Source: Treponema sp.
GTDB lineage: Bacteria; Spirochaetota; Spirochaetia; Treponematales; Treponemataceae
NCBI GenBank assembly: GCA_017548565.1
Contig: JAFYZU010000022.1
Location: 1 to 64,000 of the forward strand
Length of the DNA: 64,000 bases
Reading direction: 5' to 3'
Positions within the stretch are counted from its first letter, which is position 1. Every line of letters starts with the position of its first letter. Below the pieces are notes generated by a model that worked only from the letters and a program-made list of their open reading frames with translations, was not told the origin of the DNA and made no database searches. Positions 45,152-51,446 of this stretch are shown here, piece after piece. The position numbers and the translations under genes are program-made.

Positions 45152-45309
45152 CAGGATATAGTTACATTAAAAGTAAAAGTTGATGGAAAAAAGGAAAGCT
45201 GCATACAGATAAAACAGTTGATTATATAGATGATTATTTTCGTAAAATTGTTAGTCATGATACATATAAAGATTTTTGCCTCCAAATAGGATTTTTAGAT
45301 GACAAATAA
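45152..45309 (+). pseudogene. Chimeric remnant of toxin-tip sequences
   Basis: The first 40 bp match the coding strand of the Rhs tip at 49114 (encoding VTLKVKVDGK). The following frame encodes TVDYIDDYFRK and YKDFCLQIGFLDDK before a stop at 45307-45309, which matches the C-terminal end of the DFC family (compare AYRQYC and YYDFC). No start codon or signal is present. The rest of 45101-45420 is AT-rich and holds only the terminator below. Confidence 0.55.
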
Positions 45310-45356
45310 ACAAATATAAAGTACAATGAAATTGTAAGGTATATTAAGAAATTAAT

Positions 45357-45396
45357 AGCCGGTTATTGTTTTGACAATGACCGGCTATTTGTTTTT
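45357..45396 (+). terminator. Rho-independent terminator before the portal gene
   Basis: AGCCGGTTATTG (45357-45368) and CAATGACCGGCT (45375-45386) form a 12-bp stem with one G-U pair and a 6-nt loop, followed by ATTTGTTTTT. It isolates the portal and MuF genes from upstream transcription. Confidence 0.8.
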
Positions 45397-45420
45397 AAAG
45401 TTTACTTTTGGGAGGTTTAA

Positions 45421-46980
45421 ATGGCAAGAGAAGAAATTAATATAGACCAGTTATTAAGAAAAAGGAAAGCTTATAATGAAACAGCTTTCAAAAAATTACA
45501 GTTTGCAAGAAAAGACAGTCAGAATATTTTCAATACCTATTTTTTTCAGGACAAAGGACGTGAACATGGTGCAGATTCTGTTTTTTACGATCCATATTTT
45601 GTTTCATCCAACTGTTTTGAAAATATCAGAACTATTTCAAGAATTCAATATGGAGGTATTCATTGCAGGACTTTAAGGGCTGTTGCTGCTAAAGCCTGGA
45701 TTATCAATTGTTGCATTACTCATATTTCTAGAAAAATAAAGCCTTTTTTTAAACCTGTAACAAGTCGTAATGAACGAGGATTCATTATTCATAAAAGATT
45801 TGAAACTCAGATTACAAAAAAACAGGATAAAGAAGCAGAAAGAATTCGTGATTTTATGGTATCGACAGGTAATTATGTTGACCCAAGCCGTGATGACCTT
45901 GTTAAGTATGGGGTGAAACTTCTTCGAGATAATCTTACTTTAGATCAGATTGCAACTGAAATCCAGTATAATAAAAAAGGAGAGCCTGTAGCATTTTTTG
46001 CAGTTGATGCTGCAACTATTGAACGTGTCATTCCAGAAAAAGAAAATGAAACTGTATTCCGTTACCTTCAGATTGTAGATGGAATGCCTGCTGCAGGTTA
46101 TACAATGGATAACATGATTTTTGAATTCGAAAATCCAAGAACAGACATTTACCATTCCATGTATGGCTATTCACTTGTTGAACAGGCTGTAGATTTAATT
46201 ACAAGTGAAATCAATACATTTATCTATAATGCCGGAAACTTTACAGAAAATAAACTTCCAAAAGGAATGCTGCTTCTTAATTCAGATGCAAACTCAGATG
46301 TAATTGATGAAATGGAAGATTACATTGCAGAAATAATGAGTGGTGGTCCATTAAATCAGTGGAGAATACCTATTATTCCATCTGGAGACAAAGACGCAAA
46401 ACTTGAATGGAAAGCATTAAATACTAACAGGGAAATGGAATTTCAGGCATGGCTTGATTATCTTTCAAGTGGTGTTATGGCTTTATTCGGTTGTAGTGCA
46501 GATGAACTTGGCATTCAGTCTCAGAAATCTCAGGCAATGTTTGAAAATGGTGGTACAGACAGAATGGCAGCAGCAAAAAGTTCCCTGCTTGGAGATTTAC
46601 TTGTTTTTTTTGAAGCATATTTTAATAAAATTGTTTCAAAAATCAATCCTGATTATGTTCTTGAATTCGTAGGTTATGAAAAGGAAAATCCCAATACCGT
46701 AGCAGATCTGGATGAAAAGGAAATAAGAACCTGGAAGAGCATAAATGAAAAAAGAGCAGAAAAAGGCCTTGATGCAATTGATTTAAGTAAAATAGAAAAT
46801 TCTGCAGATTTACCAATGAATGCTCATCTTGTACAGCTGTACCAGAGCCAGCAGGCTCAGGATAATATGGATATTGAAGCTTTCGGCGATGAACAGAACG
46901 GCTTCGAAGATACAGAAATTAATGAGCAGTTTTCAGAGGAAATGAATAAATCAGTTCATAAATCATTACTTATAATTTAG
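45421..46980 (+). CDS. Phage portal protein
   Basis: A 519-residue protein resembling HK97-type and related portal proteins, the ring through which phage DNA enters the head. Recognisable parts are YGYSLVEQAVDLITSEIN, GNFTENKLPKGML, the IPSGDKDAKLEWKAL segment and FGCSADELGIQS. The C-terminal tail is acidic. GGGAGG precedes the ATG. It is followed after 10 bp by the MuF gene, the usual portal-MuF order, but terminase, capsid and tail genes are absent on both sides. Confidence 0.8.
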   Translation: MAREEINIDQLLRKRKAYNETAFKKLQFARKDSQNIFNTYFFQDKGREHGADSVFYDPYFVSSNCFENIRTISRIQYGGIHCRTLRAVAAKAWIINCCITHISRKIKPFFKPVTSRNERGFIIHKRFETQITKKQDKEAERIRDFMVSTGNYVDPSRDDLVKYGVKLLRDNLTLDQIATEIQYNKKGEPVAFFAVDAATIERVIPEKENETVFRYLQIVDGMPAAGYTMDNMIFEFENPRTDIYHSMYGYSLVEQAVDLITSEINTFIYNAGNFTENKLPKGMLLLNSDANSDVIDEMEDYIAEIMSGGPLNQWRIPIIPSGDKDAKLEWKALNTNREMEFQAWLDYLSSGVMALFGCSADELGIQSQKSQAMFENGGTDRMAAAKSSLLGDLLVFFEAYFNKIVSKINPDYVLEFVGYEKENPNTVADLDEKEIRTWKSINEKRAEKGLDAIDLSKIENSADLPMNAHLVQLYQSQQAQDNMDIEAFGDEQNGFEDTEINEQFSEEMNKSVHKSLLII

Positions 46981-46990
46981 GAGAGACTAT

Positions 46991-48211
46991 ATGAATGAAA
47001 TTTCATGGCAAAGCAAGTCGTTTGAGCTTGTTATAACAGATATTACAAAGAATAATAAACAGCAGAAACTGGAACAATTCAATAAGACTTTAAATGCAAT
47101 TGCTGATAACAGACCGTTCATTATTAAACATATTCCATCTGATAATTCAGAGCATTATGAAAACCTTACTGTAAGGCTGATAGATTTTGACAGAAATAAG
47201 ATTGAAAAAGCAGTACAAAAAGTTGCATTATCACTTGATGCAGATATAAGTGGAGCTGGTAAAGGAGAAAGCTTTGTATATGAAGCTCAAAAAGAAATAG
47301 TTGATAAATATTACAAAGAGTTTACTGACAGAACAAGAGCGATTTATGATTTTGTAATCAGTTATTTTGATTTGCCTGATATAAGAATTGTAAGTAAGGC
47401 TGGAGAATTAAAGTATAAAGGGAAAATTCTATATAACCCTGAAACAGGAAAACCCATTAAAGAAGCCGAATGGAAAAAGTTTATAGTTGAACTGGAAAAG
47501 TTTTTGAACAGGAATTATTCTGGAATCGGAAAAAAAATAGTTCTTTCAGCTGAAAGTCTTGGAATTATTCTTGACAGGCTTTCAAAAACCAACAGCCTTG
47601 AAGCACTTAGAAAAATGACTTTATCTTCATTAAAATTTAAAAGATATGATGTTGACTGGATTAGTGAATCCGTTAAGAACATGAAAGACAGGTTCGGTGA
47701 AGTTATTTCAAGAGAACGACAGGCAAGAATTCAGATAGCAGCAGATTCTGCAGCACAAAGAGTTGCAAGAATAGCAGATGATATGCGTAACAGCATACAG
47801 CAGATTATCATAGACGGAATCCGTGATAAACAAAGTAAGTCTGTAGTAGCCCAGAATCTTTTTGATAAATGTGCAGGTCTTAATAGAGATATGCAGCGGA
47901 AAGCAGATTCAGAAGATCAGATGGCTTCTAATGGAGCATATTGCAAGGAAGAAGTTTACAATTCAAAGCCGGATGAGAAAGTATATTTCAAACGTTTCGA
48001 AGTTATTGATGATAATACCTGTAAGCAGTGCAGAAAATTAAACGGCGAAATTGCCCTATGGAGCGAAGTTCCCCTTCCCGATGACCACATAAAAGACCCC
48101 TATGCTAAATACGCCATATGGGAAGGAAAAAACGAAGGAAACAGACCTCTGGGAATAGTTCATCCTTACTGCCGTGGTTCCTGGATAAGGTATTATCCGG
48201 AAGTGGAATAA
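46991..48211 (+). CDS. MuF-like phage head morphogenesis protein
   Basis: A 406-residue protein of the Mu gpF / SPP1 gp7 group, minor head proteins ejected or placed inside the capsid. The central part is helical and charged (RERQARIQIAADSAAQRVA), and the end has the typical Cys/His pattern DDNTCKQCRKLNGE, then HPYCRGSW. MuF proteins are also known as carriers of polymorphic toxins in some phages. AGGAGAG precedes the ATG. Its last about 99 bp recur at 50907-51005, and the last 33 bp inverted at 44652. Confidence 0.75.
   Translation: MNEISWQSKSFELVITDITKNNKQQKLEQFNKTLNAIADNRPFIIKHIPSDNSEHYENLTVRLIDFDRNKIEKAVQKVALSLDADISGAGKGESFVYEAQKEIVDKYYKEFTDRTRAIYDFVISYFDLPDIRIVSKAGELKYKGKILYNPETGKPIKEAEWKKFIVELEKFLNRNYSGIGKKIVLSAESLGIILDRLSKTNSLEALRKMTLSSLKFKRYDVDWISESVKNMKDRFGEVISRERQARIQIAADSAAQRVARIADDMRNSIQQIIIDGIRDKQSKSVVAQNLFDKCAGLNRDMQRKADSEDQMASNGAYCKEEVYNSKPDEKVYFKRFEVIDDNTCKQCRKLNGEIALWSEVPLPDDHIKDPYAKYAIWEGKNEGNRPLGIVHPYCRGSWIRYYPEVE
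48113..48211 (+). repeat. MuF 3'-end direct repeat, copy A (inside the intact gene)
   Basis: From GCCATATGGG to the stop codon this matches copy B at 50907-51005, with a handful of mostly synonymous changes. The two copies bracket the leftward PIN/Rhs-tip/lipoprotein unit. Confidence 0.8.
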
Positions 48212-48219
48212 AAAATAAA

Positions 48220-49101
48220 CTAATAATATTCTTCATTATAAAGATCAACCATATGAGTTACAAGCTTTCCACTTTCTGCGTTAAAATATCCATACCCATA
48301 ATAATCACCACCCTCTTCCTCCAATAAATATACTATACAGTCAAATTCTCCTTCATCTATTATAATTTCGAGATTATGTTTTTTTAATGATTTAGATAAA
48401 TCTTCCATAGATTCTTTATTATACATTATAGGCTGACATTCTCCTCCATCCCCAATAATCGCATTTCTAATCGATACATCCCATGGAACGTTGTATTTCA
48501 CATCAAGAGTATCCATATAAATAACTATTAATGACGGCCAATGTTCATACCAACTAGAAACAACAAGATATTTAAAATCTTTACTTGGGCAACTTTCATT
48601 ATATAAATCTGTTATAAGACGCAATTGACCTGTATTTCCATCTAATAAATAATTATGCAACTTATAATCTATATTGGAATACAAAGCATACCATATCTTC
48701 TTTTTATCATTTGATAAATATATATCATGCCATCCATGATTTATATTATAATATAAAATCTTCTGATTATTACTTATTTTGTATATTAAAAATGCATATA
48801 AAGAATCATCAAATTCAATTTCAAAAAAATCATTTTTAGCAAGAGGTTCAAATTGTAAAAATCCATTTTCTTTTATATAACTTGAAATACTCTTATTATT
48901 TACATTCTGGGATTCCTGTTCTTGTATTGATTCTGCAATTAAATCTTTAATATTCATATCTGATTTAGTTACAGTTTCTTGCTCGCCTGAAGTTTCACTT
49001 AATTTTTCATCTACAACAGTTTCAATATTATCAATTGATTTTTTCTTACATCCTGTTAAACAGAGCACTATAAGGGACAAATAAATAATCTTTTTCATCA
49101 T
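48220..49101 (-). CDS. Lipoprotein, candidate immunity protein
   Basis: A 293-residue lipoprotein (signal with LIVLCLTGC) placed 12 bp after the Rhs tip gene in the same direction, the usual position of an immunity gene. A linker rich in Glu, Thr and Ser (about 25-70) is followed by a beta-rich, Tyr- and Trp-rich domain (YYNINHGWHDIYLS, VVSSWYEHWPSL). An exported lipoprotein could neutralise a toxin that acts in the periplasm. GGGAGAG precedes the start. Its stop is 8 bp from the MuF stop. Confidence 0.6.
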   Translation of the reverse strand: MMKKIIYLSLIVLCLTGCKKKSIDNIETVVDEKLSETSGEQETVTKSDMNIKDLIAESIQEQESQNVNNKSISSYIKENGFLQFEPLAKNDFFEIEFDDSLYAFLIYKISNNQKILYYNINHGWHDIYLSNDKKKIWYALYSNIDYKLHNYLLDGNTGQLRLITDLYNESCPSKDFKYLVVSSWYEHWPSLIVIYMDTLDVKYNVPWDVSIRNAIIGDGGECQPIMYNKESMEDLSKSLKKHNLEIIIDEGEFDCIVYLLEEEGGDYYGYGYFNAESGKLVTHMVDLYNEEYY

Positions 49102-49113
49102 GATTCTCTCCCA

Positions 49114-50136
49114 TTATTCTTCTGTTTTTTCAGGTATTTTTTCTTTAAAATTTACATATCCCCTTATTTCAGATAGAGGTACGTAAATTTTACCGTTTAT
49201 ATTACGCCAACCTTTTTTCTTTCTATCATCAGAATAGCCAAATCCTGTTTTTGTCTTATCCCCCTTAAAATATTCATCTTTACTAAAGCCAGATAATCTG
49301 TCATAAATAGATGTTGGAGTAATAACTGCATAATCTACATCTTTGTATACCTCTTTTCCATCAACTTTTACTTTTACTTTTAATGTAACTATATCCTGTA
49401 AAGGAACCCAATGATCATCAGTCTGCCCGTTTTTCCAATTTACACTTATTAAAGTTCTATAATTATACTTTGTATCTTTTTGTTGGGGTTCAAATGTCTC
49501 TTTAGTAAAGGCAGAGGTAACTTTTTCAACTTCCCAGTTTTTACTAGCACCTGCATCTGCCCATGATATAGCTCCATTTGTAACATAATTATTATTTACA
49601 TTGACAGGGGTTTCCCCAAGTAATTCTGCAACAGCAATTACTGCACAACCTGCATTTTGGAATGTAGTCTTTGTACCGTTAAGAGTTTCCCTTCTCCATT
49701 CCGGATCCTGCATTACAATACTTCCATATACCGGTATTTGATACCTTCCATCCGGATCCACATACCTGATCGGATTATTACCCGCATAATGATACAAGTT
49801 CAGGTTTATGTGATTATAAACACCGCCTTCTCCTGCATCACTACCGCTCATGTATTCAGAAAGTGCCGGATCCGTGCTCTTCCACAAACTGTATTTAGGG
49901 GCCAGGTAGCGTGCACCATAGTAATAAAGTCCTGTCTCTTCATCCAGTTCCTTTCCTGTAAACTTATAAGGCATGAAGTAATTGATGATGTTATGCTTTT
50001 CTACCCATGTTTCACCATATGGAGTATATTCTATACGTTGGAATTCCTTTCCTTCATAATCTGTTATAAGGGATGCACTTCCCAGGTGGTCTGTATGATA
50101 ATAGAAGGTTGCAGTTATTTCGTTATGTTTATACAC
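49114..50136 (-). CDS. Truncated Rhs core with papain/C39-like peptidase tip
   Basis: About 340 residues from GTG 50136. Residues 1-130 are the end of an Rhs core, differing from the copy at 42387 at only three of about 123 positions, and ending at NPIRYVDPDGR. The tip then has QNAGCAVIAVAELLGETP followed by DDHWVPLQD, the Cys and His arrangement of C39-like cysteine peptidases. So the tip may be a peptidase toxin. The N-terminal Rhs shell is missing. A lipoprotein gene follows and a PIN pair precedes it. Confidence 0.7.
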   Translation of the reverse strand: MYKHNEITATFYYHTDHLGSASLITDYEGKEFQRIEYTPYGETWVEKHNIINYFMPYKFTGKELDEETGLYYYGARYLAPKYSLWKSTDPALSEYMSGSDAGEGGVYNHINLNLYHYAGNNPIRYVDPDGRYQIPVYGSIVMQDPEWRRETLNGTKTTFQNAGCAVIAVAELLGETPVNVNNNYVTNGAISWADAGASKNWEVEKVTSAFTKETFEPQQKDTKYNYRTLISVNWKNGQTDDHWVPLQDIVTLKVKVKVDGKEVYKDVDYAVITPTSIYDRLSGFSKDEYFKGDKTKTGFGYSDDRKKKGWRNINGKIYVPLSEIRGYVNFKEKIPEKTEE

Positions 50137-50180
50137 TTCGATTTCCTTAATACTTTATTCTATATCTTGTTTGAAGATTA

Positions 50181-50600
50181 TCAAATTGAATTGCTTTTGA
50201 TTTTTTCTAGAAACTCACTTGGTGTATAAACAGAAATTGAAGATTTTTTAAAATCAGCTGGATTTCTTGTTATAATTACATCAAAATCATTATATTTTGC
50301 TATTGCATTTTGAACTGCATCTTCAAAATCTTTCCAATCAGAATTTAATGCGTAAATAATTTCCTGCTCAGAGACATCAACAACATGAATGATAGAAATA
50401 AGATTTTTTATCATATTAATAACCTGTCGTTTATTTCGTATTTCTTGCTTCGCTATATAATATATATCAGTAATTGAAGAAGCTGAAACTCTAAAAATTC
50501 CATTACCAGAAAGCCGTAAAATATCTGCAGATTCCTTCACAAACTGTGGTCTATTTATAAGAACATCCAGAATAACATTTGTATCAATCAACAGCTTCAT
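50181..50600 (-). CDS. PIN-domain toxin
   Basis: A 139-residue PIN nuclease: LLIDTNVILDVLINR with D6, TDIYYIAKQE, WKDFEDAVQNAIAK and IITRNPADF. It is homologous to the PIN protein at 41911 and stands in the same place relative to an Rhs fragment, but has a different antitoxin. It overlaps its antitoxin by 17 bp. Confidence 0.85.
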   Translation of the reverse strand: MKLLIDTNVILDVLINRPQFVKESADILRLSGNGIFRVSASSITDIYYIAKQEIRNKRQVINMIKNLISIIHVVDVSEQEIIYALNSDWKDFEDAVQNAIAKYNDFDVIITRNPADFKKSSISVYTPSEFLEKIKSNSI

Positions 50601-50814
50601 ATTTTTTTAATCTTTCTTTTCTATAATCATCAAGTGATTTTCCTTGATCAGGAATTATGCCAATAAGAGAATCTACTATGGAAGACTGAATCGGTTTCTG
50701 TTCATCATAAAAAGGAGTATAAGTTACAACAACTTCCTGCCCCTGACGAAAATGTATGGGTAAATTCAGTACAATTCGAGAACCATTATAATGCCCTTTT
50801 ACTGTTGCCAGCAT
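50584..50814 (-). CDS. Putative antitoxin of PIN pair
   Basis: A 76-residue protein before the PIN toxin. The N-terminus (TVKGHYNGSRIVLNLP, GQEVVVTYTP) looks like a small beta-barrel of the type seen in antitoxins with an SpoVT/AbrB-like or DUF104-like N-terminal part, and the C-terminus is helical and charged (DDYRKERLKKYEAVD). AAAGGAGGT precedes the ATG and TATAAT lies just upstream. Assigned by position and pattern. Confidence 0.7.
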   Translation of the reverse strand: MLATVKGHYNGSRIVLNLPIHFRQGQEVVVTYTPFYDEQKPIQSSIVDSLIGIIPDQGKSLDDYRKERLKKYEAVD

Positions 50815-50906
50815 TTTTCAAACCTCCTTTGTTATTATAACATAATTATTAAAAAAAATATAGTTTTTTCTACATTTTTTTATTATTTATTTATGTCAAG
50901 CGAAAT

Positions 50907-51005
50907 GCCATATGGGAAGGAAAAAACGAAGGAAACAGACCTCTGGGAATAGTTCAACCCTACTGCAGAGGTTCATGGATAAGGTATTATCCGGAAGTGG
51001 AATAA
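50907..51005 (+). repeat. MuF 3'-end direct repeat, copy B
   Basis: Nearly identical to the end of the MuF gene, still open in frame to the stop codon at 51003-51005 and encoding the same peptide apart from His to Gln before PYCRG. No start or upstream MuF sequence is present. The remainder of 50815-51011 is AT-rich promoter sequence of the antitoxin. Confidence 0.8.
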
Positions 51006-51011
51006 AGATAT

Positions 51012-51383
51012 TTATTTTTCCTTTTCATAAAAATGATTTTCATTTTCCATTTGTATCTGTTCAAAGATTTCAGGAAAATTTTTAATTGCCCAATATATTA
51101 ATTCAGGTGATGAGAATTCTTCACTTGCAAGCTTTTTTCCTTTTTTATAAAGAGCATATTTTAAAACAGCTACTCCTTTCATATCCGGATGATTATAAAT
51201 GCTTATAGTTAAATGAGAATAATTTTCTTTATTATTTTCTATAAAAGCTATTGAGGCATAAGAATCTTTATGTTCAAATGAATATATAGATCTTGTATTT
51301 CGTATTATTTCAGCAAGTTCATTCATATCCGTTTCTTCAGTAATAAAGGAACATTCAGATTTTTCAATTTCACATTGCAACAA
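51012..51383 (-). CDS. Hypothetical protein, possible immunity protein, start region broken
   Basis: The frame gives 123 residues from a TTG with no ribosome site; the body (YASIAFIENN, NHPDMKGVAVLKYALY) is globular and of no known family. An ATG at 51400 is one base out of frame; one more A in the A5 tract (51382-51386, + strand) would join it and give a natural start MLQDPFLLQCEIE. It ends 6 bp from the MuF fragment stop, as the other cassette-end genes do. Confidence 0.5.
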   Translation of the reverse strand: MLQCEIEKSECSFITEETDMNELAEIIRNTRSIYSFEHKDSYASIAFIENNKENYSHLTISIYNHPDMKGVAVLKYALYKKGKKLASEEFSSPELIYWAIKNFPEIFEQIQMENENHFYEKEK

Positions 51384-51446
51384 AAAGGATCCTGTAACAT
51401 TGTTTTTTGTATTATATAGTTCTTCACGCAGTTTTTCTGTTCTTAT

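Noticed and set aside
45421-48211. A complete prophage
   Set aside because: Only portal and MuF genes are present; no terminase, capsid, tail, lysis or integrase gene was found in the window.
49657-50229. A 190-codon rightward frame
   Set aside because: It is the complement of the Rhs core; the corresponding complement frame also exists opposite the other Rhs copy, as expected for a shadow.
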